Assembly (NCBI GenBank): GCA_938009745.1
Contig: CALLII010000100.1
Span: 1 to 43,691 of the forward strand
Direction: 5' to 3'
Length of the DNA: 43,691 nucleotides
Source of the DNA: an uncultured Flavobacteriales bacterium
GTDB lineage: Bacteria > Bacteroidota > Bacteroidia > Flavobacteriales_D > CAJJDF01
The position numbers were made by a program, and so were the translations under genes. Each line of letters begins with the position of its first letter. Position 1 is the stretch's first letter. This document shows, piece by piece, positions 16,289 through 25,688 of the stretch. The notes beneath the pieces were generated by a model, which saw only the letters and a program-made list of their open reading frames with translations, did not search any database and was not told the origin of the DNA.

Positions 16289-16933
16289 TTAAAAAATTAC
16301 CGTAGCACCAATCTTCACATCCAAAATCCTTGGAAAAAATGTGTTTTCATTAAATATAGTTGATTGCCCATTTGTTGGAAGGCTAGGATCCTCAAGAGTT
16401 AAATTGGAATGCTTAAAATCATAAAGATGGTAAGGAACACTTAAATCCAAAAGAATATTACTCCTTAATTGGTAGGTAACTCTTGGTATTACAACTGCAT
16501 GGAACAAAATATATTTACCACTAGAATTATTGAAACTTTGCGTACTTGGATCAAACAAAGTTCCAAAAATAGTATTAAACCCTGCTCCTGCTCCAGCTCC
16601 CATATAAAACTGAAAATTATTATTCTCTTGGTCAGTTACTCTATAATTATAGGTATACTCCAATCCTGCACTGTAAGAAAATGTTTTGGATCGCGATTGA
16701 AACTCTATGGAAGTCAATTGTATTTCGTGAAAATTTTCATCTTTTCCCCAAGCTATTGCAGGTAAAAAACTTCCCAAAGTAACTACAGTTGATGATTGGG
16801 TTAATCCTAAATCGAAATTTAAGTTTTTATACATTTTGAATTGAATGTATTTTCCAGCAGTTTTTTGAGAGATAGCATTTTGGCTAGCAAAAACAACTAA
16901 AAAAAACAATACAACTTTTACTACATTTTTCAT
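16289..16933 (-). CDS. Outer-membrane beta-barrel protein (paralogue 2)
   Basis: A 214-residue small barrel with a clean signal peptide (VVKVVLFFLVVFASQNAISQ) and a C-terminal Phe. Conserved with its neighbour: AIAWGKDENFHEIQLTSIEF and NNFQFYMGAGAGAGFN. A gap of 73 bases separates the pair, with no hairpin, so they may be co-transcribed. Function unknown. Confidence 0.77.
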   Translation of the reverse strand: MKNVVKVVLFFLVVFASQNAISQKTAGKYIQFKMYKNLNFDLGLTQSSTVVTLGSFLPAIAWGKDENFHEIQLTSIEFQSRSKTFSYSAGLEYTYNYRVTDQENNNFQFYMGAGAGAGFNTIFGTLFDPSTQSFNNSSGKYILFHAVVIPRVTYQLRSNILLDLSVPYHLYDFKHSNLTLEDPSLPTNGQSTIFNENTFFPRILDVKIGATVIF

Positions 16934-17047
16934 AAACTTTACTTTAGGTTAAAACTAATTATATGTAAATATATTACTGTTCTAGGGATATATTTTTAAA
17001 ACTTTAAAATAATAACCTATTTCCAAAACTAATTTCATTAATCCATT

Positions 17048-17055
17048 TATCTTTG
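17048..17055 (+). promoter_or_regulatory. Candidate -7 promoter box for asnS
   Basis: TATCTTTG (TAnnTTTG), about 34 bases before the GTG start of asnS. No clear -33 TTG. Confidence 0.45.
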
Positions 17056-17088
17056 TTTTCAATAAAAACGAAGTAAAACAAAGCTAAA

Positions 17089-18522
17089 GTGGCAAGAACA
17101 ACAATAAAAGAAGCAATTACAATCGCTTCATTAGTAGGAGAAAACATAACCATTAAAGGTTGGGTAAGAACATTCCGTAGCAACAGGTTTGTAGCTATAA
17201 ATGATGGTTCTACGATAAACAACATACAAGCTGTAATCGAATTTGAAAACATGGAAGAAGATGTTTTGAAACAGATTAATACTGGAGCAGCAATAGCTGT
17301 GAAAGGAAAATTAGTTGAATCTCAAGGAAGTGGACAAAGTGTTGAAATTCAAGTTTCAAGCCTTGAAATTCTTGGTGAATCAAATCCTGAAGAATATCCT
17401 CTACAACCTAAGAAACACTCAATGGAATTCCTAAGAGAGAAAGCTCACTTAAGAATGAGAACAAATACTTTTGGTGCTGTTTTTAGATTAAGACATGCCA
17501 TGTCTTATGCTATTCATCAATATTTTAATGACAGAGGGTTTTACCAAATGCACACACCTATAATTACTGGTAGTGATGCTGAGGGAGCAGGAGAAATGTT
17601 TCGTGTTACCACTATGGACCTAAAAGATGTGGATAAAGATGATAAAGGCGAAATAGATACGACTAAAGATTTTTTTGGTAAAGAAACTAACTTAACTGTT
17701 TCTGGTCAGCTTGAAGCTGAACTTGGGGCTTTAGCATTAGGGAAAGTATACACATTTGGACCTACATTTAGAGCCGAAAATTCCAACACAACACGTCATC
17801 TTGCAGAGTTTTGGATGATTGAACCAGAAGTTGCCTTTAATGATATTATCGACAACATGAATTTGGCTGAAGATTTCTTGAAACACTTAGCTCAATATGC
17901 TTTAGATAATTGTGCTGATGATGTTAAATTCTTGACAGAAAGAGAAGTTAAAGAAGAAAAAACAAAACCACAGGCTGAAAGAAATGAATTGAATCTTCAA
18001 GAAAGATTGGAATTTATTACTAAAAACAACTTCGAAAGAATTACTTACACTGAAGCAATTAGAATACTTGAAAACTCTAAACCTTACAAGAAAAAGAAAT
18101 TCAAGTACATGCCAGAATGGGGAAGTGATTTACAAACTGAGCACGAAAGATTTTTGGTAGAAAAACACTTTAAGAAACCAGTTATTATTAGTGATTACCC
18201 AGCTAGTTTTAAAGCATTTTACATGCGCCAAAACGAAGATGGAAAAACTGTAGCTGCTATGGATATCTTATTCCCAGGAATAGGAGAAATAATTGGAGGT
18301 TCGCAAAGAGAAGAAAGATTAGATGTATTAAAGGCTAAATGTAAGGACTTTAACATCCCTGAAGAGCATGTTTGGTGGTACTTAGAAACTAGAAAATTTG
18401 GAACTTGTACTCACTCTGGATTCGGATTAGGATTCGAAAGATTAGTGATGTTCGTTACAGGAATGACAAACATTAGAGATGTAATTCCTTTCCCAAGAAC
18501 TCCAAAGAGTGCTGAGTTTTAA
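17089..18522 (+). CDS. asnS: Asparaginyl-tRNA synthetase
   Basis: This 477-residue class II aminoacyl-tRNA synthetase charges tRNA-Asn. An N-terminal OB-fold anticodon-binding domain ([27 protein letters not shown], about 20-50) precedes the catalytic core. Motif 2 is [23 protein letters not shown]; motif 3 is [22 protein letters not shown]. The ending [10 protein letters not shown] is characteristic of AsnS rather than AspS. The start is a GTG at 17089; it gives a normal N-terminus. A tRNA-Asn gene lies in the same window at 9155. Confidence 0.95.
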   Translation: MARTTIKEAITIASLVGENITIKGWVRTFRSNRFVAINDGSTINNIQAVIEFENMEEDVLKQINTGAAIAVKGKLVESQGSGQSVEIQVSSLEILGESNPEEYPLQPKKHSMEFLREKAHLRMRTNTFGAVFRLRHAMSYAIHQYFNDRGFYQMHTPIITGSDAEGAGEMFRVTTMDLKDVDKDDKGEIDTTKDFFGKETNLTVSGQLEAELGALALGKVYTFGPTFRAENSNTTRHLAEFWMIEPEVAFNDIIDNMNLAEDFLKHLAQYALDNCADDVKFLTEREVKEEKTKPQAERNELNLQERLEFITKNNFERITYTEAIRILENSKPYKKKKFKYMPEWGSDLQTEHERFLVEKHFKKPVIISDYPASFKAFYMRQNEDGKTVAAMDILFPGIGEIIGGSQREERLDVLKAKCKDFNIPEEHVWWYLETRKFGTCTHSGFGLGFERLVMFVTGMTNIRDVIPFPRTPKSAEF

Positions 18523-18541
18523 TAATAATTAAGATCAAAAT

Positions 18542-18578
18542 AAAAACCTAACCATAATTAAATGAGTTAGGTTTTTTT
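18542..18578. terminator. Bidirectional terminator between asnS and tamL
   Basis: An 11-bp stem (AAAAACCTAAC 18542-18552, GTTAGGTTTTT 18566-18576) with a 13-base loop sits between convergent genes, with T-runs on both strands. Confidence 0.8.
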
Positions 18579-18596
18579 ATCAAATTTTTAAAGAAA

Positions 18597-21122
18597 TTAA
18601 AAAGGATAACCTATTCCAAAGTTTATTTGTGGAGTATACAATCCTGGTACATTTAGAGGAAATTCAAGTGAATTCAGGTATGAGTTATACTCATCTTTTG
18701 GCTGAAAAAACCATCTTTCTCCAACTACTAACGAAGGGTTTTTGAGTGGGTAAGCTATATCCAATCGGAATATAAAAAACTCTAAATCTACTCTTATCCC
18801 AAATCCAGCACCTATAGCTATTTCTCCAGCAAAACGATCCACCTTGAAATCACTACCTGGCCTAAGAGAATCCTCATTTGCTAACCAAATATTTCCTGCA
18901 TCAACAAACAAAGCCCCATCCAAAAATCCTAATAAATCGAATCGATATTCTACATTTCCCTCAAGTAACACCTCCCCTATTTTATCAAAAACTACATTTG
19001 AATCTCTAAAAGAACCTGGTCCAAGCGAACGAGCTTTCCATGCTCTTGTTTTATCGGTTCCCCCTGCAAAAAAACTTTTTTCAAATGGCAATGCATCACT
19101 TAAGTTTTCCATTGGAATCCCTAAACCTCCTACAAATCTAAACGCAAAACTACTCTTATCATTTATCTTATTATACATTCTAAAATCATGCTGGGTTTTA
19201 ACATATTGAGCAAATTGAATCCCAATAATATTGTAAGCGCCAGAAGTTGCATCTATTGGGCGATTAGTTAATTTATAAAATGTATTTAATATATTTCCTG
19301 CACTCTCGATATTGGCATCATAATAAAAAGAAGTTCTGGCTCTGTTTGAAGAAGCTGGATCACTATAAATAAACCTATACCTCGTAGCTGATATAATATG
19401 ATTCTGAAAACTTGCAGCTAATAGCTTGTCATTCAAGGAGTTTATTCGGTCATTAAATTCATCCGATTTATTTACTTCAATTGCACTAAACGAAATAGGA
19501 TCCAACTGATGTACAAACTTATTTTTTACGCTCCAAGCATATCCAAATGTCATCTCTTGAATTCCTCGTTCAAAATCTAGTTTAGCTTTATTAAGTCTTC
19601 TTTGATAATTTAAAGAAGCTGAAAACACTGTTCTAGTATTACTAATATTCTCGTACTTTTTGGTATTAATAAAAAGAAGAGAAGGAATAGTTAAAGAAAC
19701 TTCTGGCCCAAACTCTATAGTGTTAAACGAACTCGAAAAACTTGAAAAAGATTCAATCTCAATTGGACTATTACTGTTCTCATCAGTGTTATCGTTAATA
19801 AAAAGCGGCTGGGATTCTAGGGCTCCAGAAACTCCAATATGAAAAATTTCTGCACCTCTAAATACATTTTTAATATTGTATTCTACCGTTCCTTCTATTC
19901 CAAAATTACTCCCAGATGTAGTTGCATTTGCTTCAGCTTTAGTACTTTGGCGAATATCAGATTGAAGATTTACAGTAAGAAACAATCCGTCAGAACCAGT
20001 AGATGTATCCATTGAAGTAATGATATTAACTGTTCTAAAAATCCCCAAAGAATTCAGCTTTCTAAAAGTTTGTTGTTGTTTTTGTTTGCTATATAAACTA
20101 TCTGGCTTTAATAGTAAGGCTCTATAAATCAAGTTGGAATTAACATCATTTTTTCCTTTTACATAAAAATCAACTCCTTTATAGCTAAAATTATTAACGT
20201 CACTACTTTCCTTATTTTGTATGTAATTAATTTTAATCCTATCTATATTATACTGTTTATGAGGATTCTGAGATATTGAATCTGTCCCTGCAACTTTCTC
20301 TTTAAATAAATCTACATTCATTACAATATTAACTTGGTTTGAACCAAGAGCACTGTCAACATAAAATTTTATATAATTCTTACTAAACTTATAATATCCG
20401 TTATTAAGTAAATAAGTTGTAACTCTTTCTCGTTCGTCATCTAGCTTATCGATATCAAATACATCTGCTTCTTTTAAAACAGTTTTATTAGAAATTGAAT
20501 TTATTGTATTTAACAGTACTGTATCCTCTGAGGTTAATTCTATTTTATTAATAATATATGGGTCGCTTACAGTAACTAAATAATATACCTCTGCTCTTTT
20601 CCTCTTGAATCCTCTATCAATTATTTTTACAGAGTCTTTTACAGTATTATTAAAAAATCCTTTTCTAATAAGATATAAATGTAATTGATCAGCAGTTCTT
20701 TTGGAGCTAGTAGAATCATAAATTACAGGAGCTTCACCAATAGAATAAAGAACTTTTTCTCCAAAAGAATCAAAAGTTTTTGAGGTCAAAATTGGAATAG
20801 TATCATTATTTCTCTTTACTTTTCTAAGGTTTTTTCTTCTAATTCTTTTATTCTTTCTTTTAACCTTTTTAACCTCTCTGTTTGCAACTTTAGCTGAGTC
20901 TAAAGTATTGTGGAGCATCAAGTGAAATTTTACAACCGAAAATATCTTTCTATTAGGTCTTTGCTTAATAATTGTAGATAAATTATCCTTATCTACTTTA
21001 TCATTATTAGTTTTTATTCGGTTTTTATCTAATAAATATTGCCCATCATTTAACTTCCTTGTATAACAAGAACTTACCGCTAAGGATATAATTAATAGAA
21101 GTATGAAATGCTTATGTGACAA
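18597..21122 (-). CDS. tamL: BamA-family outer-membrane lipoprotein (TamL)
   Basis: An 841-residue Omp85-superfamily protein. The N-terminus MSHKHFILLLIISLAVSSC has a lipobox Cys, the hallmark of the Bacteroidota TamL subfamily. POTRA-like repeats follow (for example YYLVTVSDPYIINKIELTSEDTVLLNTI and KQYNIDRIKINYI). The C-terminal barrel contains the region FAGGTDKTRAWKARSLGPGSF and ends in GYPF with a terminal aromatic residue. It probably inserts outer-membrane proteins together with a TamB partner, which is not in the window. The start appears to be a TTG at 21122; no ATG fits. The gene is divergent from a TrmH-family gene, a neighbourhood I associate with tamL in this phylum. Confidence 0.86.
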   Translation of the reverse strand: MSHKHFILLLIISLAVSSCYTRKLNDGQYLLDKNRIKTNNDKVDKDNLSTIIKQRPNRKIFSVVKFHLMLHNTLDSAKVANREVKKVKRKNKRIRRKNLRKVKRNNDTIPILTSKTFDSFGEKVLYSIGEAPVIYDSTSSKRTADQLHLYLIRKGFFNNTVKDSVKIIDRGFKRKRAEVYYLVTVSDPYIINKIELTSEDTVLLNTINSISNKTVLKEADVFDIDKLDDERERVTTYLLNNGYYKFSKNYIKFYVDSALGSNQVNIVMNVDLFKEKVAGTDSISQNPHKQYNIDRIKINYIQNKESSDVNNFSYKGVDFYVKGKNDVNSNLIYRALLLKPDSLYSKQKQQQTFRKLNSLGIFRTVNIITSMDTSTGSDGLFLTVNLQSDIRQSTKAEANATTSGSNFGIEGTVEYNIKNVFRGAEIFHIGVSGALESQPLFINDNTDENSNSPIEIESFSSFSSSFNTIEFGPEVSLTIPSLLFINTKKYENISNTRTVFSASLNYQRRLNKAKLDFERGIQEMTFGYAWSVKNKFVHQLDPISFSAIEVNKSDEFNDRINSLNDKLLAASFQNHIISATRYRFIYSDPASSNRARTSFYYDANIESAGNILNTFYKLTNRPIDATSGAYNIIGIQFAQYVKTQHDFRMYNKINDKSSFAFRFVGGLGIPMENLSDALPFEKSFFAGGTDKTRAWKARSLGPGSFRDSNVVFDKIGEVLLEGNVEYRFDLLGFLDGALFVDAGNIWLANEDSLRPGSDFKVDRFAGEIAIGAGFGIRVDLEFFIFRLDIAYPLKNPSLVVGERWFFQPKDEYNSYLNSLEFPLNVPGLYTPQINFGIGYPF

Positions 21123-21169
21123 TTATCTTTTACTTTTACATGATACTAAACGGTAAACCTACAAAACTA

Positions 21170-21901
21170 ATGCCTGAAATTACAAAAAACGAACTGAAAC
21201 ACATTCGATTGCTAAAACAAAAAAAATACCGTCAGCAATTTGGTGAATTTGTAGTAGAAGGCGAAAAGAACGTAGACGAACTTATTAATTCCACTCTAGA
21301 AATTAAACAGTTATTTGCAACTCAAGATTGGCACTCAACTAATTATAATGGAGAAATAACTAGCTTATCAAACAAACAATTAGCTCAACTTAGCAATTTA
21401 TCTACTCCCAATAAAGTAGTTGCTTTGGCCAAAATTCCTGTTTTTAAATTCGATAAAAATTGCTTTGAAGAAGGACTTACTTTGGCTCTAGACGAAATTA
21501 ATGACCCAGGAAACCTTGGAACTATTATTCGCTCGGCCGATTGGTTTGGAGTGAAAAACATTTTGTGTTCTGCAAGTTCTGTAGATTGTTTCAACCCAAA
21601 AGTGGTTCAATCTACTAAAGGATCCATTGCAAACGTAAAAATACATTATGTAAATTTACACGAAACTCTAAATCAAGCAAATATTCCAATTTATGGTGCA
21701 GACATGGAAGGAACCAAAGTTGGAAAAGATTTTTCTTTTGAGAATCCTGCCATTTTATTAATGGGAAACGAATCACACGGAATAAGCTTAGAATTAGAAA
21801 AGCTTTTGACTAAAAAAATCACAATTCCTAGAACTGGTAAAGCCGAATCCTTGAATGTGGCTATTGCTACCTCTATCCTTTTACACCATTTTAACTCATA
21901 A
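21170..21901 (+). CDS. TrmH/SpoU-family RNA 2'-O-methyltransferase
   Basis: A 243-residue SPOUT methyltransferase using SAM. The three SpoU motifs are present: LALDEINDPGNLGTIIRSADWFG (motif 1), AILLMGNESHGIS (motif 2) and ITIPRTGKAESLNVAIATSILLHHF (motif 3), which together make the trefoil-knot SAM site. An N-terminal L30e-like substrate-binding domain starts at LKHIRLLKQKKYRQQFGEFVVEGEKNV. The ATG at 21170 is preferred to upstream starts because homologues begin near it. Target (rRNA or tRNA) cannot be read. First gene of a run with the MazG-like gene. Confidence 0.9.
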   Translation: MPEITKNELKHIRLLKQKKYRQQFGEFVVEGEKNVDELINSTLEIKQLFATQDWHSTNYNGEITSLSNKQLAQLSNLSTPNKVVALAKIPVFKFDKNCFEEGLTLALDEINDPGNLGTIIRSADWFGVKNILCSASSVDCFNPKVVQSTKGSIANVKIHYVNLHETLNQANIPIYGADMEGTKVGKDFSFENPAILLMGNESHGISLELEKLLTKKITIPRTGKAESLNVAIATSILLHHFNS

Positions 21902-21904
21902 ACA

Positions 21905-22231
21905 ATGACATTAGAACAAGCTCAAAAAATTGTAGACGAATGGATTAACAAACATGGAGTTCGTTACTTTAATGAACTAACTAATATGGCCATGCTTACT
22001 GAAGAAGTTGGTGAAGTATCTCGAATTATTGCTCGTGAATATGGCGAACAATCATACAAAAAGGAAGCTAAAAAAGGAGAATTAGCAGATGAACTAGCTG
22101 ATGTATTATTCGTAATTATTTGCCTTGCTAACCAAACAGGAGTTGATTTAACAGATGCACTTTCCAAGAATTTGGATAAAAAAACTAACAGAGATAGCGA
22201 ACGTCATCACTCAAATACCAAATTGGCTTAA
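21905..22231 (+). CDS. MazG-like nucleotide pyrophosphohydrolase
   Basis: A 108-residue single-domain MazG/dUTPase-like all-alpha pyrophosphatase. Metal-binding motif EEVGE (residues 33-37) and the second ExxD (Glu63, Asp66 in DELADVLF) are both present. It would cleave non-canonical nucleoside triphosphates to monophosphates and pyrophosphate. It starts three bases after the methyltransferase stop. The half-length, single-domain form is usual in Bacteroidota. Confidence 0.88.
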   Translation: MTLEQAQKIVDEWINKHGVRYFNELTNMAMLTEEVGEVSRIIAREYGEQSYKKEAKKGELADELADVLFVIICLANQTGVDLTDALSKNLDKKTNRDSERHHSNTKLA

Positions 22232-22232
22232 T

Positions 22233-22628
22233 TTGAAACAACTTATTATTACCATATTATTTTTTGGCTTTCTTAGTTGCAATAACTCAAAACCCAATCC
22301 TAAAATTAATTGGAGCAAGTTAGAAGGTGTTCTTTCTGGAATTACCGTCAATACACAAGTTACAGAAATTGAAAAAACTTGTAACCAAACTAATTTAACG
22401 TCAAAAGCATTTAACAAAAGAAAGAACAACAACATGGTAGAGCTGGATCTGTATCTTTATCCTAAGTTAGATTCTGGGTATCATCACTTACTACAATTCT
22501 ACAATAACAAATTTAACACTACACTTACCGATACTATTTTCAACACATGGCAAACCGATTCCATGGAGTTTATCTTGTATAAAAACTCTGATAGTAGTAT
22601 CTTGGTGAACATTTTAAAGAGAACATAA
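22233..22628 (+). CDS. Small lipoprotein of unknown function
   Basis: A 131-residue predicted lipoprotein. The N-terminus from a TTG at 22233 reads MKQLIITILFFGFLSCNNS, with Cys16 as lipid site. This start lies two bases after the MazG stop, whereas a longer open frame from 22155 would overlap mazG by 77 bases and place the signal peptide internally. The mature part is mixed alpha/beta (LYLYPKLDSGYHHLLQFYNN, then IFNTWQTDSMEFILYKNSDSSILVNIL). No family recognised. Fourteen bases from its end lies efp. Confidence 0.65.
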   Translation: MKQLIITILFFGFLSCNNSKPNPKINWSKLEGVLSGITVNTQVTEIEKTCNQTNLTSKAFNKRKNNNMVELDLYLYPKLDSGYHHLLQFYNNKFNTTLTDTIFNTWQTDSMEFILYKNSDSSILVNILKRT

Positions 22629-22639
22629 CAATACATTAT

Positions 22640-23203
22640 ATGGCAAATACATCAGACATCAGAAACGGATTGTGTATCAGATTTAAGCATGATTTATTCA
22701 AAATAACTTCATTTCAACACGTAAAACCAGGAAAAGGTCCTGCTTTCGTAAGAACAAAAATGAAAAGTTTAACCACAGGAAGAACTTTGGATAACACATT
22801 TTCTGCTGGACATAAAATTGAAGATGTAAGAGTAGAAACAAGAAATTATCAGTTTTTATATAAAGACGATCAAGGATTTCATTTTATGAATACCGAAAAT
22901 TATGAGCAAATCATGTTACAAGAAGTTATGATTGATAATCCTCAATTTTTAATTGATGGTGATTCTGCAACTATTGTTTTTGATGCAGAAGAAGAAACTC
23001 CAATTACTTGTGAGCTACAACCTTATATCGATACAGAAGTCACTTATACAGAGCCAGGTGTAAAAGGAGATACAGCTACAAACACTTTTAAGCCTGCCAC
23101 AATTGCTACAGGTGCCGAAATTAGAGTTCCTCTATTTATTAATATAGGTGATAAAATAAAAGTAGACACTAGAACTGGTGACTATAAAGAGAGACTGAAG
23201 TAA
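22640..23203 (+). CDS. efp: Elongation factor P
   Basis: This 187-residue three-domain tRNA-mimic protein relieves ribosome stalling at polyproline. The tip of domain I carries KPGKGPAF with Lys32 at the position that is post-translationally modified in many bacteria. The C-terminal OB domain ends normally (IRVPLFINIGDKIKVDTRTGDYKERLK). No EpmA, EpmB or EarP gene is in the window, so the modification state is unknown. Followed by a strong terminator. Confidence 0.95.
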   Translation: MANTSDIRNGLCIRFKHDLFKITSFQHVKPGKGPAFVRTKMKSLTTGRTLDNTFSAGHKIEDVRVETRNYQFLYKDDQGFHFMNTENYEQIMLQEVMIDNPQFLIDGDSATIVFDAEEETPITCELQPYIDTEVTYTEPGVKGDTATNTFKPATIATGAEIRVPLFINIGDKIKVDTRTGDYKERLK

Positions 23204-23227
23204 GAAACATTAACCACAATTCATTTC

Positions 23228-23265
23228 AAAAATCCTGCTTCAATAATGTTGCAGGATTTTTTTTT
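23228..23265 (+). terminator. Terminator of efp
   Basis: An 11-bp stem (AAAAATCCTGC 23228-23238, GCAGGATTTTT 23251-23261) with a 12-base loop is followed by more T. Confidence 0.82.
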
Positions 23266-23337
23266 GTAAGAAATTGTCATTAATTCTGACATTAATTACA
23301 AAATTGCAGAATGGCATAATTATTAAGGAAATTAATT

Positions 23338-24081
23338 GTGAAACAAAAAGAATCTATATTTACAGGAACCGGAGTCCCCTTTATATTACTCGTAGTAATA
23401 TGGAGTGTACATTTCCTAAACCTTAGTTTTCCTGAACTTAATTTCACTACCTACGGAAATTTCCCTGGTAAAATATCAGGATTAAAAGGAATCTTCTTTT
23501 CTCCATTTCTACATAATACTTCAGATTTTTCTCACATCATAAGTAACTCAGTACCACTTTTTGTATTAAGTTGGCTTTTACTTATTTCTTATCGAAACCT
23601 ATTTACAAGAGTAATAATTTTCATCTGGATATTTTCAGGGATTTGTCTATGGCTTGGAGGAAGACCTTCCTACCACATTGGAGCAAGTGGAGTAATATAT
23701 GGCTTAGCTTATTTCTTGTTTTTTAGCGGAGTATTCAGTAAAAACAAACGACAAATCGGAACTTCATTAATCATTGCATTCTCGTATGGTAGTATGATGT
23801 GGGGAATATTCCCTACCGAAGATCATGTTTCCTGGGAAGGACACTTGTTTGGAGCAATCTCAGGAATAATCATGGCAATTTACTTCAGAAAAAAATACTT
23901 CTCTCCTGATAAATACAACCTAAAAGTTGATCCAGCTTTTGAGGAATATGTAGATGAATACAACCAACAATTACAATTAATTCAAGAAGAAGAGGAAAGA
24001 ATGAGAAAACAAAGTACAAATACAACAATGGACGAAAATTATAAGATTTTCTTTGAGTATTTAAAAAATGAGGACAAATAA
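23338..24081 (+). CDS. Rhomboid-family intramembrane serine protease
   Basis: A 247-residue polytopic membrane protein. Rhomboid signatures are complete: H59-x6-H66-x3-N70 in the second helix (FLHNTSDFSHIISN), the nucleophile Ser117 in GASG and the general-base His169 in GHLFGAISG. About six helices are followed by a ~60-residue cytoplasmic tail rich in Glu and Gln (QLQLIQEEEERMRKQS). The GTG start at 23338 is supported by an AAGGA sequence eight bases upstream, one of the few good Shine-Dalgarno matches in the window. Substrate unknown. Confidence 0.9.
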   Translation: MKQKESIFTGTGVPFILLVVIWSVHFLNLSFPELNFTTYGNFPGKISGLKGIFFSPFLHNTSDFSHIISNSVPLFVLSWLLLISYRNLFTRVIIFIWIFSGICLWLGGRPSYHIGASGVIYGLAYFLFFSGVFSKNKRQIGTSLIIAFSYGSMMWGIFPTEDHVSWEGHLFGAISGIIMAIYFRKKYFSPDKYNLKVDPAFEEYVDEYNQQLQLIQEEEERMRKQSTNTTMDENYKIFFEYLKNEDK

Positions 24082-24108
24082 AAAAGGAACAACCTGTTGG
24101 TTATTCCT
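24076..24108 (-). terminator. Terminator of dnaN
   Basis: The stem AGGAAC-AACC (24085-24094) and GGTT-ATTCCT (24099-24108) pairs except for one mismatch, with loop TGTT. On the minus strand it is followed by six T, so it serves dnaN rather than the rhomboid gene. Confidence 0.65.
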
Positions 24109-24134
24109 CTCTAAATTTAAATTTATGAGTTTTA

Positions 24135-25256
24135 CTAGTTATTTAACATTACTGGCATTACCAACATCAAAATATCTTCTCCTTCAATATCAGTTTCACT
24201 TGGCAATATAATTCCAGCTCTAGATGGATCACTCATTTCAAGATGAATATTATCCGACTCTAAGTTTGATAACATTTCAATTAAAAATCTAGAATTAAAT
24301 CCAATCTCCATGTCAGTACCTTCATAACTACAAGTTAACCTTTCGTTTGCAGCATTAGCAAAATCTAAATCCTCAGCACTAATAGCCAATTCACTACCAG
24401 CAACTTTCAATCTTACTTGGTGAGTAGATTTATTCGAGAAAATAGAAACTCTCTTCATTGAGTTCAACAATGATTGCCTCTCAACAGTTAATCTATTTGG
24501 ATTCGTTTTGGGAATAACCGCATCATAATTTGGATATTTTCCATCTATCAATCTACATACAACATTAAAGTCATCAAACTTAAAGTGAACGTTAGAATCA
24601 CTGTATTCCATAGTTACATCATCCGAAGTATTTCCAACTAAATTCTTTAATAAATTCAATGGTTTCTTTGGTACAATAAATGAAGCCGAAGAACTGGCTT
24701 TACTAGATGTGCTTCTATATCTCACTAATTTATGAGCATCTGTTGCAGCAAAAGTTACAGAATCACTTTCTAACTGAAAATAAACCCCAGACATTACAGG
24801 TCTTAAGTCATCATTACCTGTTGCAAATATGGTTTTAGTAATAGCTCTTGATAACACGTCCGAAGAAATAGTCATAGTAGAAGGCGATTCTAATATTGGC
24901 GTATTAGGAAACTCATCCTTATTTTGTCCACTTAATTTAAATTTTCCATTATCCGAAGAAATTTCAATTGCATAGTTTTCTGTATTAACAGAAAAAGTAA
25001 GAGGTTGCTCAGAAAATGTCTTCAAGGCATCCATCAAAAACTTAGCAGGAATAGCAACTGCACCATCTTCTTTAGCTTCAATTGCAAATTTAGAAGAAAT
25101 AGTTGTCTCCAAATCAGAAGCTAATACTGTTAATTCTTTTCCTTCAATAGTAAAAAGAAAATTATCTAAAATAGGTAGTGTATTATTGGTACTTAGTACT
25201 CCACTAATACTCTGTAAATGCTTAAGAAGTAAGCTACTTGAAACAATAAAGTTCAT
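24135..25256 (-). CDS. dnaN: DNA polymerase III beta subunit (sliding clamp)
   Basis: This 373-residue processivity clamp has three repeated domains. The N-terminus MNFIVSSSLLLKHLQSISGVLSTNNTLPILDN and the C-terminal LMLVMPVMLNN, which forms part of the peptide-binding pocket, are typical. It is transcribed alone. No dnaA, recF or gyrB lies next to it and no cluster of DnaA boxes was noticed, so this is not the classical origin arrangement. Confidence 0.95.
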   Translation of the reverse strand: MNFIVSSSLLLKHLQSISGVLSTNNTLPILDNFLFTIEGKELTVLASDLETTISSKFAIEAKEDGAVAIPAKFLMDALKTFSEQPLTFSVNTENYAIEISSDNGKFKLSGQNKDEFPNTPILESPSTMTISSDVLSRAITKTIFATGNDDLRPVMSGVYFQLESDSVTFAATDAHKLVRYRSTSSKASSSASFIVPKKPLNLLKNLVGNTSDDVTMEYSDSNVHFKFDDFNVVCRLIDGKYPNYDAVIPKTNPNRLTVERQSLLNSMKRVSIFSNKSTHQVRLKVAGSELAISAEDLDFANAANERLTCSYEGTDMEIGFNSRFLIEMLSNLESDNIHLEMSDPSRAGIILPSETDIEGEDILMLVMPVMLNN

Positions 25257-25288
25257 AGGATTGCTATAGTTTGTGTTAATTTAAGTGT

Positions 25289-25296
25289 CAAATATA
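25289..25296 (-). promoter_or_regulatory. Candidate -7 promoter box for dnaN
   Basis: On the minus strand this reads TATATTTG (TAnnTTTG), about 33 bases before the start codon. Confidence 0.45.
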
Positions 25297-25442
25297 CTTC
25301 TTTGATAGCTTTTGATTGTTGGCTATGTTTTAATTTTTTTAACAACAAATGAACAACCCAATGTAATAGGCTTTTTTGAAGATAATTTATAATCAACTTG
25401 TTTTATTAACTAGAATTACTAAATTTGCTGACCATAAAAAAT

Positions 25443-25513
25443 GGTCTCGTGGCCGAGCGGCTAGGCAGTGGTCTGCAAAACCATCTACAGCGGTTCGAAT
25501 CCGCTCGAGACCT
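25443..25513 (+). tRNA. tRNA-Cys (anticodon GCA)
   Basis: A full cloverleaf. Acceptor GGTCTCG (25443-25449) pairs with CGAGACC (25506-25512). D arm GCC/GGC; anticodon arm GTGGT/ACCAT (one G-T pair) with loop CTGCAAA and anticodon GCA at 25475-25477; T arm AGCGG/CCGCT with loop TTCGAAT. Discriminator T (U73) fits tRNA-Cys. The 3' CCA is not encoded. Confidence 0.97.
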
Positions 25514-25520
25514 CTACACA

Positions 25521-25558
25521 AAAAGCCTCTTTATTATTTATTAATAAGGAGGTTTTTT
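25521..25558 (+). terminator. Terminator of tRNA-Cys
   Basis: A long stem (25521-25536 with 25542-25557, two G-T wobbles) with a 5-base loop ends in a T-run and begins eight bases after the tRNA. Confidence 0.75.
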
Positions 25559-25688
25559 CATTATGTTGATTTATTCATTGTACTTTTAAAAGAATTATAA
25601 ATGACGTTAATTTTTAAACTTTAATCACTTAAAAAGTTAAATCTTAACACGCAAATAGCCTTTGCCAGAAATCAACAATATTTCAAAG

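Noticed and set aside
18844-19209. Open frame of 121 codons antisense to tamL
   Set aside because: It is a shadow of the tamL barrel; no signal, domain or start context of its own.
21929-21942. TAGACGAATGG motif copy inside the MazG-like gene
   Set aside because: It encodes V-D-E-W in a coding region and has no paired half-site, so it was taken as chance and used as a caution for the 39 kb motif.
25376-25600. Open frame covering the tRNA-Cys region
   Set aside because: It runs through a perfect tRNA and its terminator; codon pattern and product look non-coding.
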